Shown: piece by piece, positions 34,638 through 43,781 of the stretch
How positions within the stretch are numbered: position 1 is the first letter of the stretch
Layout of the letters: each line of letters opens with the position of its first letter
Assembly: GCF_000372525.1 (NCBI RefSeq)
Contig: NZ_AQUR01000105.1
Coordinates: 309,202 to 373,201 of the forward strand
Source: Cupriavidus neocaledonicus
Lineage (GTDB): Bacteria > Pseudomonadota > Gammaproteobacteria > Burkholderiales > Burkholderiaceae
Reading direction: 5' to 3'
Length of the DNA: 64,000 nt
The notes under the pieces: generated by a model
Seen by the model: the letters and a program-made list of their open reading frames with translations, nothing else
Databases searched by the model: none
Told to the model about the DNA's origin: nothing
Position numbers and translations under genes: made by a program

Positions 34638-34853
34638 GTGGGACCGGGTGAACGGCACGGCATGATTTGCAACATAATGCAACCTTCATCGCCGGGTTCC
34701 GGTCCCAGCGCTAGCATGACAGGTTGCCTGACGCAGCCGACGGTGCGGTATGCACGCAGACGGGGCATGCGCCACGCGCTGCAATGCCGCATTTGCCCGT
34801 GTTGCCGATTGCCTGTCGTGCCCGACGAAACTTGAAATCGACTGAGGAGCAGC

Positions 34854-36227
34854 ATGCGAAAGCTTTGGGCCCCCAACTGGCTGTCCGCGAGGCGGCACAA
34901 CGCAAATTCCCCCGCATCCCGAGGCCCCGGCCGGCCGATGCCGCTGGCGGGCCGGCGCGCGCTGATGGCGTGGCTGGCCGCGGCCATGACCCTGGCCGCG
35001 GGCGCCGCGCACGCACAACTGAATGTTGAGATCTCCGGGGTCGGCAGCAGCCAGTTCCCGGTCGCCACCGCCAACTTCCAGGGCGAGGCCCAGGCCCCGC
35101 AGAACCTGACCGCGATCATCCGTTCGGACCTGGCCCGCAGCGGCCGCTTCCGCAACGTAGACCCGGGCGGCGCCACCGTGGCCGAATCCGCCAATGTCGA
35201 CCTGGGCAGCTGGAAGGCGCGCGGCGCCGATGCCTTCGTCGCCGGCAGCGTGACCCCGGCCGCGGGCGGCAAGTACGAAGTGCGCTTCCGCCTGTACGAC
35301 ACCGTCAAGGGCCAGAGCCTGGGCGGGCTGGCCTTCACCGTCAACCAGTCGCAGCTGCGCGTGACCGCGCACAAGATCGCCGACTACATCTATGAAAAGT
35401 TGCTGGGCGAGCGCGGCGTGTTTGCCACGCGCCTGTCCTACGTGTCCAAGGTGGGCGGCCGCTACCAGCTGCTGATCTCGGATTCGGACGGGCAGAACGC
35501 GCAGGTGGCGCTGACCAGCAACGAGCCCATCATCTCGCCGTCGTGGTCGCCGGACGGCGCGCGCGTGGCCTATGTCTCGTTCGAGGCCAAGAAGCCGGTG
35601 GTCTATGTGCACGACCTGGCCAGCGGCAAGCGCACGCTGGTGTCGAACCAGAAGGGCAACAACAGCGCGCCGTCGTGGTCGCCGGACGGCCGCTACCTGG
35701 CGCTGGCGCTGTCGCGTGACGGCAATACCCAGGTCTACCAGGTCAACGCCGACGGCTCGGGCATCCGCCGCCTGTCGCGCAGCAGCGCCATCGACACCGA
35801 GCCGCAGTACTCGCCCGACGGCAAGAGCATCTATTTCACCAGCGATCGCGGCGGTGCGCCGCAGATCTACCGCATGCCCGCCTCCGGCGAGGAGGGCGGC
35901 GGGGCGCAACGCGTGACGTTCAAGGGCAGCTACAACGTCAGCCCGCGCATTTCGCCGGACGGCAAGTACCTGGCGTACATTTCGCGCGGGGGCGGCTTCA
36001 AGCTGCAGTTGCAGGACCTGACCAACGGCGACGTGACGTCGCTGACCGATACGGCCAACGACGAGGCGCCCAGCTTCGCCGCCAACGGCAAGTACATCCT
36101 TTATGCCACCCGCGTGGGCGGTCGCGCGGTGCTGGCGGCGGTGTCCACTGACGGGCGTACCCGGCAGGTTCTGTCCCTCCAGTCCGGCGATGTCCGCGAG
36201 CCGTCCTGGGGTCCTTTCATGCAATAA
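34854..36227 (+). CDS. tolB: Tol-Pal system beta-propeller protein TolB
   Basis: 457 aa periplasmic protein that links Pal to the TolA-driven complex. An N-terminal alpha/beta domain is followed by a six-bladed propeller with repeated SPDG blades (PSWSPDGARVAYVSFE, PSWSPDGRYLALALSR, PQYSPDGKSIYFTSDRGG, PRISPDGKYLAYISRGG). The signal sequence is MPLAGRRALMAWLAAAMTLA and ends at AHA before QLNVEISGVG. ATG 34854 has GAGGAG upstream and gives a 28-residue extension before this; an internal start at 34938 is possible. 216 bases separate it from tolA. Confidence 0.95.
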   Translation: MRKLWAPNWLSARRHNANSPASRGPGRPMPLAGRRALMAWLAAAMTLAAGAAHAQLNVEISGVGSSQFPVATANFQGEAQAPQNLTAIIRSDLARSGRFRNVDPGGATVAESANVDLGSWKARGADAFVAGSVTPAAGGKYEVRFRLYDTVKGQSLGGLAFTVNQSQLRVTAHKIADYIYEKLLGERGVFATRLSYVSKVGGRYQLLISDSDGQNAQVALTSNEPIISPSWSPDGARVAYVSFEAKKPVVYVHDLASGKRTLVSNQKGNNSAPSWSPDGRYLALALSRDGNTQVYQVNADGSGIRRLSRSSAIDTEPQYSPDGKSIYFTSDRGGAPQIYRMPASGEEGGGAQRVTFKGSYNVSPRISPDGKYLAYISRGGGFKLQLQDLTNGDVTSLTDTANDEAPSFAANGKYILYATRVGGRAVLAAVSTDGRTRQVLSLQSGDVREPSWGPFMQ

Positions 36228-36242
36228 CAGGAGTCATTCACC

Positions 36243-36752
36243 ATGCCTCAACTGATGACCAAAACCCTTGCCGTTGCCGCACTGCTTGCCCTGGGCGCAT
36301 GCAGCTCCGGCGTCAAGCTCGACGATACCGCCAACGCCGGCGCCGGCACGGCCGGCACGGGCGCCGATCCGCGCGCCGTCACCCCGGTGACCGCGGCCGA
36401 TCCGCTCAACGACCCGAACAGCCCGCTGGCCAAGCGCAGCGTCTACTTCGACTTCGACAGCTACACCGTCAAGGCCGACTACCAGGGCATGCTGGGCGCG
36501 CACGCCAAGTACCTGGGCACCAACAAGGGCCGCAAGATCCTGATCCAGGGCAACACCGACGAACGCGGCACCAGCGAGTACAACCTGGCGCTGGGCCAGA
36601 AGCGCGCCGAAGCCGTGCGCCGCTCGCTGGCCTCGATGGGCGTGCCCGACGCGCAGATGGAAGCCGTCAGCCTGGGCAAGGAAAAGCCCAAGGCGACCGG
36701 CCACGATGAAGCCTCGTGGGCCGAGAACCGTCGCGCGGACATCAACTACTGA
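36243..36752 (+). CDS. pal: Peptidoglycan-associated lipoprotein Pal
   Basis: 169 aa outer-membrane lipoprotein. The lipobox LGAC puts the acylated Cys near residue 20. The OmpA-like peptidoglycan-binding domain has SVYFDFDSYTVKADYQGML, the NTDERGTSEYNLALGQKRAE diaminopimelate-binding motif and a closing ENRRADINY. Follows tolB by 15 bases and is preceded by an AGGAG site. Confidence 0.97.
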   Translation: MPQLMTKTLAVAALLALGACSSGVKLDDTANAGAGTAGTGADPRAVTPVTAADPLNDPNSPLAKRSVYFDFDSYTVKADYQGMLGAHAKYLGTNKGRKILIQGNTDERGTSEYNLALGQKRAEAVRRSLASMGVPDAQMEAVSLGKEKPKATGHDEASWAENRRADINY

Positions 36753-36767
36753 TCTGGACCGCCTTCC

Positions 36768-37529
36768 ATGAAAGCACGCGTTTCCACCCTGTTGTGGCTC
36801 GCCGCCGTCGCCGGCGGCGGCATGATGCTGCCGCTGTCGCAGGCGCATGCCGGAGTGTTCGACGATGACGAGGCCCGCAAGGCCGTCATCAGCCTGCGCG
36901 ACCAGTTCAACGGTTTCCAGGCGACCGCGACGCAGCGCATCGAGCAGAACAGCCGCAACCTGCTCGACATGCAGAACCAGCTCGAAGGCCTGCGCCAGGA
37001 AGTGGCGCGGCTGCGCGGCCAGAACGAAGTCCTGCAGAACACGGTGGACACGCTGCAGAAGCAGCAGAAGGACTACTACGCCGACCTCGATGCGCGCCTG
37101 AAGAAATTCGAGCCGCAGCAGGTTACGGTCGAAGGTCGCGAAGGCATCGCGCAGCCCGGCGAAAAGCCCGAATACGATGCCGCGCTCAAGCAGTTCCAGG
37201 CGGGTGATTTCAAGAGCGCGGGAAATTCGTTCTCGGCGTTCGTGAAGAAGTACCCGCAGAGCCCGTACCTGCCGCTGGCACAGTACTGGCTCGGCAACTC
37301 GCTGTACGCGCAGCGCGACTACAAGGGTTCCACCTTCGTGCTGCAGAACATGGTCAACGCCAACCCGACGCACCCCAAGGTGCCGGACGCGATGATCGCC
37401 ATTGCCAACAACCAGCTCGAGTCCGGCCAGAAGGCGGCCGCGCGCAAGACGCTGGAGCAGGTGGTGGCGAAGTATCCCGGCACCGAGGGCGCGCAGGCGG
37501 CGAGCAACCGGCTCAAGACGCTGAAGTAA
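36768..37529 (+). CDS. cpoB: Cell division coordinator CpoB (YbgF)
   Basis: 253 aa periplasmic protein that couples Tol-Pal constriction to peptidoglycan synthesis by PBP1B. Signal peptide (LLWLAAVAGGGMMLPLSQAHA), N-terminal trimerising coiled coil (QNSRNLLDMQNQLEGLRQEV, EVLQNTVDTLQKQQKDYY), then a tetratricopeptide domain (EYDAALKQFQAGDFKSAGN, SPYLPLAQYWLGNSLYAQRD, HPKVPDAMIAIANNQLESGQ). Last gene of the Tol-Pal operon, followed by a terminator. Confidence 0.95.
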   Translation: MKARVSTLLWLAAVAGGGMMLPLSQAHAGVFDDDEARKAVISLRDQFNGFQATATQRIEQNSRNLLDMQNQLEGLRQEVARLRGQNEVLQNTVDTLQKQQKDYYADLDARLKKFEPQQVTVEGREGIAQPGEKPEYDAALKQFQAGDFKSAGNSFSAFVKKYPQSPYLPLAQYWLGNSLYAQRDYKGSTFVLQNMVNANPTHPKVPDAMIAIANNQLESGQKAAARKTLEQVVAKYPGTEGAQAASNRLKTLK

Positions 37530-37555
37530 GCGCCGGCGCCGCCGTCCGCCACTGC

Positions 37556-37580
37556 AAGGCCCGCTTCGGCGGGCCTTTTT
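37556..37580 (+). terminator. Intrinsic terminator of the tol-pal operon
   Basis: AAGGCCCGC-TTCG-GCGGGCCTT, an 8-9-bp stem with a stable TTCG loop and T5 run, 27 bases after the cpoB stop. Confidence 0.92.
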
Positions 37581-37649
37581 CGTTGGTCGCGATAGAATAT
37601 GCGATTCGCCCGAATGTTCTTGCGCGCCGCCCCCGGCGCGACCCGCACC

Positions 37650-38333
37650 ATGACCCAACGCGCCATCGTCCTGCTGTCCGGCGGACTCGACTCCGCCACC
37701 GTACTTGCCATGGCCCGCGCCCAGGGCTTCGAGACCTATGCGCTGTCGATGCGCTACGGCCAGCGCCACTCGTCCGAACTGGAGGCCGCCAAGCGCGTGG
37801 CCGCGGCGCTGGGCGCCGTGCGCCACGAGATCGTCGACCTCGACCTGCGCCGCTTCGGTGGCTCGGCGCTGACCGACGATGCGCTCGAGGTCCCCACCGA
37901 TGGCGCCAGCGGCGGCATCCCCGTCACCTACGTGCCGGCGCGCAACACCATCATGCTGTCGCTGGCGCTCGGCTGGGCCGAGGCGGTGGGCGGGCGCGAC
38001 CTGTTCTTCGGCGCCAACGCGGTCGACTATTCCGGCTACCCGGACTGCCGCCCGGAATACGTCGCGGCCTACGAGACCCTGGCCAACCTGGCCACCAAGG
38101 CCGGCGTCGAGGGCGACCGCTTCCGCGTGCACGCGCCCATCATCGACATGACCAAGGGCGAGATCATCCGCGCCGGCATCGCGCTGGGCGTCGACTACAG
38201 CCTGACGGTGTCGTGCTACCAGGCCGACGACGACGGCCGCGCCTGCGGCGTGTGCGATTCCTGCCGCATCCGCCGCGCCGGCTTCGAGGCCGCCGGCGTG
38301 CCCGACCCGACCCGCTACCAGGCCGCCGCCTGA
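37650..38333 (+). CDS. queC: 7-cyano-7-deazaguanine synthase
   Basis: 227 aa. Converts 7-carboxy-7-deazaguanine to preQ0 in queuosine biosynthesis. The N-terminal PP-loop ATPase motif is AIVLLSGGLDSATVLA at residues 5-20. The C-terminal zinc site is SCYQADDDGRACGVCDSCRI (four Cys). ATG 37650 is used; an upstream ATG at 37599 overlaps a -10-like TAGAAT (37593-37598) and is less likely. Confidence 0.95.
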   Translation: MTQRAIVLLSGGLDSATVLAMARAQGFETYALSMRYGQRHSSELEAAKRVAAALGAVRHEIVDLDLRRFGGSALTDDALEVPTDGASGGIPVTYVPARNTIMLSLALGWAEAVGGRDLFFGANAVDYSGYPDCRPEYVAAYETLANLATKAGVEGDRFRVHAPIIDMTKGEIIRAGIALGVDYSLTVSCYQADDDGRACGVCDSCRIRRAGFEAAGVPDPTRYQAAA

Positions 38334-38381
38334 TCCGGCACCTGAGCCCCCGCCCTGGCCTGAGCCCGCCGTTCCCGCCCC

Positions 38382-39497
38382 ATGCCTGAAATCGATCTTG
38401 CCGCGCTGTCGCGCTCGGTGCTGCTGAGCACCTTCGTCCTGACCTTCCTGTTTGGCGCCGTGCTGCAGCGCACGCACTTCTGCACCATGGGGGCGGTCTC
38501 GGACATCGTCAACATGGGCGACTGGAGCCGCATGCGCATGTGGGTGCTGGCCATCGGCGTGGCCATGGTCGGCACCGGCGTGCTGGCCTGGAACGGCGCC
38601 ATCGACCCGACCAAGACCATCTATGCCGCCAGCAAGCTGGCGTGGCTGTCGGCGCTGGCCGGCGGGCTGATGTTCGGCTTCGGCATGGTGCTGGCGTCCG
38701 GCTGCGGCAGCAAGACGCTGGTGCGCATCGGTGCGGGCAACCTGAAGTCGCTGGTGGTGTTCGTGTTCCTGGGGCTGTCGGCCTACATGACGCTGCGCGG
38801 CCTGTTCGGCGTGGTGCGCGTCAATACCGTCGATGCGGTGGCGCTGGCGCTGCCGACCACGCAGGACCTGCCGTCGGTGCTGGCGCAGGGCACCGGCGCG
38901 GCGCGTGGCGCACTGCAGCTTGGGCTGGGCCTGGCGCTAGGCGGCGTGCTGGCGGCGTGGGCGCTGGCGGGACGCGGCTTCCGCACCTTCGACAACCTGC
39001 TGGGCGGTATCGGCGTGGGCCTGATCATCGTGGCGATGTGGTACGTGTCGGGCCACCTCGGCTACGTCGCCGAGGACCCCAATACGCTCGAGGAACTGTT
39101 CGTTTCGACCAACAGCGGCCGCATGGAAAGCCTGAGCTTCGTCGCGCCGTATGCCTACACGCTCGACTGGCTGATGATGTTCAGCGACAAGAGCAAGGTG
39201 CTGACCATCGGCATCGTCAGCGTGTTCGGCGTGATCGCCGGCGCGGCCGCGTATGCGCTGGCGACCCGCACCTTCCGCTGGGAAGGCTTCGGCAATGCCG
39301 AGGACGTCGCCAACCACATCGTCGGCGGCATCCTGATGGGCGCGGGCGGCGTCACGGCGCTGGGCTGCACGGTGGGGCAGGGGCTGTCGGGCGTGTCGAC
39401 GCTGGCGCTGGGCTCGTTCATTGCGCTGGGCGGCATCCTGGCCGGCGCGGTGCTGGCGTTCCGCTACCAGATGTGGCGCCTGGAACGCATGGTTTAA
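38382..39497 (+). CDS. YeeE/YedE-family (TsuA-like) sulfur-compound transporter
   Basis: 371 aa with about nine membrane segments, the length and pattern of the YeeE/YedE family, whose characterised members import thiosulfate. The three conserved pore cysteines are recognisable in QRTHFCTMGAVSDI, VLASGCGSKTLVRIGAG and VTALGCTVGQGLSG. No TusA-like partner gene is adjacent. Starts 48 bases after queC, and function may be unrelated. Substrate (thiosulfate or another reduced sulfur species) is inferred from the family. Confidence 0.82.
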   Translation: MPEIDLAALSRSVLLSTFVLTFLFGAVLQRTHFCTMGAVSDIVNMGDWSRMRMWVLAIGVAMVGTGVLAWNGAIDPTKTIYAASKLAWLSALAGGLMFGFGMVLASGCGSKTLVRIGAGNLKSLVVFVFLGLSAYMTLRGLFGVVRVNTVDAVALALPTTQDLPSVLAQGTGAARGALQLGLGLALGGVLAAWALAGRGFRTFDNLLGGIGVGLIIVAMWYVSGHLGYVAEDPNTLEELFVSTNSGRMESLSFVAPYAYTLDWLMMFSDKSKVLTIGIVSVFGVIAGAAAYALATRTFRWEGFGNAEDVANHIVGGILMGAGGVTALGCTVGQGLSGVSTLALGSFIALGGILAGAVLAFRYQMWRLERMV

Positions 39498-39516
39498 GCG
39501 CGCTGGCGCGCCGCCC

Positions 39517-39546
39517 TTGACACATCGAGAATCGCATCACTATAAT
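39517..39546 (+). promoter_or_regulatory. Consensus sigma-70 promoter of tRNA-Lys
   Basis: -35 TTGACA (39517-39522), 18-base spacer, -10 TATAAT (39541-39546). Both hexamers are perfect consensus. The tRNA starts 17 bases after the -10. Confidence 0.92.
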
Positions 39547-39563
39547 CGCGGTTCTGTTTTTTC

Positions 39564-39639
39564 GGGTCGTTAGCTCAGTCGGTAGAGCAGCGGACTTTTA
39601 ATCCGTTGGTCGCGTGTTCGAGTCACGCACGACCCACCA
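39564..39639 (+). tRNA. tRNA-Lys (anticodon TTT)
   Basis: 76 nt with encoded CCA. Acceptor GGGTCGT/ACGACCC is perfectly paired. D arm contains TAGCTCAGTCGGTAGAGC. Anticodon stem-loop GCGGA-CTTTTAA-TCCGT gives anticodon TTT. T arm GCGTG-TTCGAGT-CACGC. Confidence 0.98.
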
Positions 39640-39647
39640 GTATTACG

Positions 39648-39680
39648 AAGGGCCTGTGGCGCATGTCACAGGCCCTTTTT
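39648..39680 (+). terminator. Intrinsic terminator of tRNA-Lys
   Basis: 11-bp perfect stem AAGGGCCTGTG / CACAGGCCCTT with loop GCGCATGT and a T5 run, starting 9 bases after the tRNA. Confidence 0.95.
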
Positions 39681-39767
39681 GCGTTTTGTGCCGTCCGGCA
39701 TGCCCCGATGGTAGGGGGTGCTTTAACTAGTTCGAGGTAGAGACGCGAGCGCGCCACGCGCCGCACA

Positions 39768-42668
39768 ATGGCTCAACCGCGGCGTGTGGACCGCGGGCCC
39801 TCGGAACGGCCGCGAGACACGGCCCCTCGAACAAGACCTATGCGGCGAGCAGGCGTTTCCTTGCCGGCCAGCGGGCATGTGCTGCGCATCATCTGGCCGT
39901 TCGTACCGGTGGTGGTTGCGCTGGCGTTGTTCAGCATCGCCAGCCTGGACCTGCTGTCGGCCGCGCGCGCCTTTGTCGCGGGCGAGAGCCAGTGGTCAAA
40001 GGGCCAGAAAAACGCGGTGCTGCACCTGCTGCGTTATGGCGCGGAACGCGATCCGGCGGATTTCGAGGCCTACCTGGCGGCCATCGCCATCCCCTTCGGC
40101 GACCACCGCGCGCGCCTGGAGCTGGACCGTGCCGAGCCTGACCTGGAACGCGTGCACGAGGGCCTGCTCGCCGCAGGCAACCACCCCGAAGACATCCCGC
40201 GCATGGTGCGCCTGTACCGGAACTTCCGCCAGATCCATGAGGTCGATGCCGCCATCCGCGTATGGGCGCAGGGCGATCTGGAAATCTTTGCCCTGCATGA
40301 GCAGGCGCTGGCGCTGCGGCGCCTGGCCCGCCAACCCGGCTGCGACGACGCCTGCGTCGCGCCGGTGCTGCGCAACATCGCCCGGATCGACGCCCGCCTG
40401 ACGCCGCTGGAAAGCGCTTTTTCCGGCCACCTGGGGCAAGCCTCGCGCCGGGTCACGCGGTTGCTGACCACCGGCAGCGCGGTGATGGCGGCGGCGCTGC
40501 TGATGTCGGCGATCCTGCTGTCGGTGGGGCCGCTGCGGCGCGAGCGGCGGCTGCGCGAGGCGCTGGCGCAGCGCGAAGAGCAGCTGCAGCTGGCGGTCGA
40601 GGGCAGCAACGACGGCTTGTGGGACTGGCATCTCGGGCGTGGCGAACTGTATTTCTCGCCGCGCTGCGCGCAGATGCTGGGTTACCGCGCCGACGAGCTG
40701 CCGCATGCGCGCGAAACCGTGCTGGGCCTGCTGCATCCGTCCGAGCTGGCGGCGTTCGAGGCCAAGCTGGCGCACCACCTGCGCAGCGGCGAACCCTATG
40801 ACGCCGAATTCCGCCTGCGCAACCGCGCCGGCGATTACCTCTGGGTGCGCGCGCGCGGCCGGCTGGTGCGCGGTGCCGGGCGCCGGCGCGCGCGCATGGC
40901 GGGCTCGCTGACCGATATTTCCGACCACAAGCGCTACGAGACCCAGCTGTTCGCCGAAAAGGAGCGCGCCCAGGTCACGCTGCAGGCGATCGGCGACGCC
41001 GTGGTGACCGCCGATGTATGGGGCCGCGTGCAGTCGCTCAACCCTGCGGCGGAAGCGCTGACCGGCTGGCGCGAGGCCGAGGCGCGCGGGCTGCCGCTGA
41101 GCGAGGTGTGCGTGCTGCGCGACGAGGACAGCCTGGCGCCGCTGCCCGATATCGTGACGCTGGCGCTGCGCCAGCGCTGGCACAGCCGCTCGGCCCAGCT
41201 GGTGCAGCGCGATGGTGCCGGGCAGCCCGGACCGGCGCTGGCGGTCAAGCCGTCGGTGGCGCTGATCCGCGACCGCGCCGCGCAGGCCATCGGCGTGGTG
41301 GTGGTGCTGCACGACATCAGCCAGGAACGCGCGCATGCCGCGCGCCTGGCGCACGAGGCCAGCCATGACGCGCTGACCGGCCTGGTCAACCGCGCCGAAT
41401 TCGAGCGCCGGCTGGCCGCGGCGATCGAGCGCGCGCGCGCGCAGGGCATCCCTCACACCCTGATGTACCTGGACATGGACCAGTTCAAGGTGGTCAACGA
41501 CACCTGCGGCCACGCCGCCGGCGACGAGCTGATCCGGCAGATGGCCGAGATCATGCGCGGCCAGCTGCGCCGCAGCGACATGCTGGCGCGTCTGGGCGGC
41601 GACGAGTTCGGGGTGCTGCTCGAGCATTGCGGCACCGCCGACGGCGAGCGCGTCGCCGAGGGCTTGCGCCACGCGATCGCGAGCTTCCGCTTTGCGCACC
41701 GGCAGCGCACCTTCGCGGTCGGCGTCAGCATCGGCCTGGTCACGCTGGACCGGCACACCGGCAGCGTGGCCGAGGCGCTCAGCGCGGCCGATGCGGCCTG
41801 CTACGTGGCCAAGGAGGGCGGGCGCAACCGCGTCCAGGTCTACCATCCGCTGGACAGCGTGGTGCAGGCGCGCCAAGGCGAGATGGAATGGGTCAGCCGC
41901 GTGCATGCGGCGCTGGCGGCCGGCCGCTTCTGCCTGTTCTCGCAGGAAATCGTTCCGGTGCAGCCGGGCACGGCGCCGGCAACGGGACGCCACGTGGAGC
42001 TGTTGCTGCGCATGGTCGACGAACGCGGCCGGCTGGTGCCGCCGATGGCCTTCGTGCCGGCCTGCGAGCGCTACAACCTGATGCCGATGATCGACCGCTG
42101 GGTGGTCGAGACCGCGTTTGCCACGCTGGCGGGACGCCAGGCCGAGATCGCCATCTGCGCCATCAACCTGTCAAGCTCGTCGCTGGCCGACATCCAGTTC
42201 CCGGACTTCGTGCGCGAGCAGGCGCAGCGCTTCGGCATCGCGCTGGACGGCATCTGCTTCGAGGTCACCGAGACCGCGGCCATTGCCAACCTGGCGCAGG
42301 CCGGGGCGTTCATCATGCAACTGCAGCAGCTCGGCTGCCGCTTCGCGCTGGACGACTTCGGCGCCGGCATGTCCTCGTTCACCTACCTGAAGCACTTGCC
42401 CGCGGCCTACCTGAAGATCGATGGCAGCTTCGTGCGCGACATGCTGGCCGACCCCGTCAACCTGGTGATGGTGGAGGTGATCCAGCGCATCGGCCACGCC
42501 ATGGGCAAGCAGACCATTGCGGAATTCGTCGAGAACGAGGCGATGCTGGAGCGCCTGCGCGGACTGGGCGTGGACCTGGCGCAGGGCTACCACATTGCGC
42601 CGCCGGTGCCGTTCGCACCGGCCGCCCCGGATGCCGGAGGACGACCGGCGCTGGCGCTGGCGGGATGA
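39768..42668 (+). CDS. Membrane GGDEF-EAL c-di-GMP signalling protein with PAS domains
   Basis: 966 aa. Membrane helix near residues 40-65, a periplasmic sensor region of about 170 residues (not assigned to a named domain), and a second helix near 240-255. Two PAS domains follow (QLQLAVEGSNDGLWDWHLG and TLQAIGDAVVTADVWGRVQS), then GGDEF (RLGGDEFGVLLEH near residue 610) and EAL. The EAL triad reads ELL (E744), but the other phosphodiesterase residues are present: INLSSSSL, FEVTETAAI, ALDDFGAGMSS, LKIDGSFV, AEFVEN, QGYHIAPP. Both activities are thus possible. No ribosome binding site precedes ATG 39768; ATG 39840 is an alternative. Confidence 0.92.
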   Translation: MAQPRRVDRGPSERPRDTAPRTRPMRRAGVSLPASGHVLRIIWPFVPVVVALALFSIASLDLLSAARAFVAGESQWSKGQKNAVLHLLRYGAERDPADFEAYLAAIAIPFGDHRARLELDRAEPDLERVHEGLLAAGNHPEDIPRMVRLYRNFRQIHEVDAAIRVWAQGDLEIFALHEQALALRRLARQPGCDDACVAPVLRNIARIDARLTPLESAFSGHLGQASRRVTRLLTTGSAVMAAALLMSAILLSVGPLRRERRLREALAQREEQLQLAVEGSNDGLWDWHLGRGELYFSPRCAQMLGYRADELPHARETVLGLLHPSELAAFEAKLAHHLRSGEPYDAEFRLRNRAGDYLWVRARGRLVRGAGRRRARMAGSLTDISDHKRYETQLFAEKERAQVTLQAIGDAVVTADVWGRVQSLNPAAEALTGWREAEARGLPLSEVCVLRDEDSLAPLPDIVTLALRQRWHSRSAQLVQRDGAGQPGPALAVKPSVALIRDRAAQAIGVVVVLHDISQERAHAARLAHEASHDALTGLVNRAEFERRLAAAIERARAQGIPHTLMYLDMDQFKVVNDTCGHAAGDELIRQMAEIMRGQLRRSDMLARLGGDEFGVLLEHCGTADGERVAEGLRHAIASFRFAHRQRTFAVGVSIGLVTLDRHTGSVAEALSAADAACYVAKEGGRNRVQVYHPLDSVVQARQGEMEWVSRVHAALAAGRFCLFSQEIVPVQPGTAPATGRHVELLLRMVDERGRLVPPMAFVPACERYNLMPMIDRWVVETAFATLAGRQAEIAICAINLSSSSLADIQFPDFVREQAQRFGIALDGICFEVTETAAIANLAQAGAFIMQLQQLGCRFALDDFGAGMSSFTYLKHLPAAYLKIDGSFVRDMLADPVNLVMVEVIQRIGHAMGKQTIAEFVENEAMLERLRGLGVDLAQGYHIAPPVPFAPAAPDAGGRPALALAG

Positions 42669-42681
42669 GCCGCCAGCGCCG

Positions 42682-43188
42682 TCAGGGGATCAGCGGATCG
42701 CGGAAGCCGGTGTCGGCGGCGGGTGGGGTGCCGGCCGGGGCCGGGGTCGGCACGTTGGCCGGCGGCACTGCCTGGCCCTTGGCTTCGCGCCAGGTGTTGT
42801 AGGCCCAGTAGGCGGCGCCCGCGACCAGGCCGAGCTTGGACAGCTTCCAGGTCAGGCGCAGCACCGGCACGCGCTTGACCAGCGGCAGCGCCAGCGTAAC
42901 CGCGGTGCTGAGCAGCGGGTAGTCCTTGGTCAGCCCGACCACCTTCATCCACGAGCCCGGCCGCGCGATCCGCGGCAGCCAGGCGCTGATGGTGCCGAGG
43001 CGGTGCACGCCGCCGCGCACCGCGTGCAGCGCCTGCCGGCAATCGTGGCGTTCGAGGGCGGCGCGGGTCAGCAGCAGTTCCTTGCGCACCGCCAGCGGCA
43101 GGCGCACCTCTTGCGTGAACCGGGGCGCGCGCGGGTATTCGCCGCGTTCGCGTGCGGGCGCAGCGTCGTCAGGGTCGAGTGTGCTCAT
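42682..43188 (-). CDS. Membrane-associated hypothetical protein (DUF3318-like)
   Basis: 168 aa. Charged N-terminus with TQEVRLPLAVRKELLLTRAA, a central region with two weakly hydrophobic stretches (STAVTLALPLV, LGLVAGAAYWAYNTWR) and a Pro-rich C-terminus. Genes like this follow a YqjE-type holin-like gene and a DUF883 gene in betaproteobacteria; function unknown. It overlaps the upstream gene by 4 bases (ATGA). Confidence 0.65.
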   Translation of the reverse strand: MSTLDPDDAAPARERGEYPRAPRFTQEVRLPLAVRKELLLTRAALERHDCRQALHAVRGGVHRLGTISAWLPRIARPGSWMKVVGLTKDYPLLSTAVTLALPLVKRVPVLRLTWKLSKLGLVAGAAYWAYNTWREAKGQAVPPANVPTPAPAGTPPAADTGFRDPLIP

Positions 43189-43565
43189 CGGCGCAGGATC
43201 TCCCGGTCTTTGTCGATTTCGGCGAGGGTGGCTTCCAGCATCGGCGGCGCGTTGCGCAGCACGCTGCGGGCGTAGGCCAGGCAGACGGCGCACAGCACCA
43301 GGTAGAGCACCGTCAGGGCGCCCAGCGCCTGCCAGCGGTAGGTGTCCCAGAACAGGATCGCGATGAGGGCGGTCAGCGTGACCAGGCCCAGCCCGAAGAA
43401 CGCCAGCCCGAACAAGGCCAGCAGGGCGACCTTCAGCAAGCGCGTGCGCTCTTCGGCCAGCTCCACGCTGGCCAGTTCCAGGCGGGTCTGCACCATCGCC
43501 ACGACCGAGCCGGCCAGGTTGCGCACGGCGTCCAGGAACTTGGGGGAAGGGTTGGCTTCGCTCAT
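43185..43565 (-). CDS. Phage-holin-superfamily (YqjE-like) membrane protein
   Basis: 126 aa with two adjacent membrane segments (VALLALFGLAFFGLGLVTLT and ALTVLYLVLCAVCLAYA), preceded by an amphipathic helix (VQTRLELASVELAEERTRLL). This is the PF07332-like pattern of E. coli YqjE, a stress-associated inner-membrane protein; there are no phage genes around. Part of a yqjD-yqjE-like cluster. Confidence 0.8.
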   Translation of the reverse strand: MSEANPSPKFLDAVRNLAGSVVAMVQTRLELASVELAEERTRLLKVALLALFGLAFFGLGLVTLTALIAILFWDTYRWQALGALTVLYLVLCAVCLAYARSVLRNAPPMLEATLAEIDKDREILRR

Positions 43566-43717
43566 GCGGCTCCGGCGTGAAAGAGCGGTGCGCCGGCATG
43601 GCCGTACGCACCTATCCGACTTGCGGGGCCGGATGCGGCGTGGTGTCGGCAACGAACGGTCGACCATGAGAGGTCAGCCGCGACAGCGTTACCGACACAC
43701 CGGGCGCCCCGGCCATT

Positions 43718-43740
43718 GGCAACCCGCCGGGCGGGTTGCC
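43718..43740. terminator. Hairpin between the DUF883 gene and the YqjE-like gene
   Basis: GGCAACCCGC-CGG-GCGGGTTGCC, a 10-bp perfect stem without a T-run. Could act as a weak or factor-assisted terminator for the DUF883 gene. Confidence 0.55.
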
Positions 43741-43781
43741 GCGATGGCGCGGCCTTGCATGCCGCGCCGGATTTGCAGCGC

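Noticed and set aside
43185..43565. Prophage holin
   Set aside because: No endolysin, capsid or integrase nearby; the protein fits the YqjE-type chromosomal family next to a DUF883 gene.
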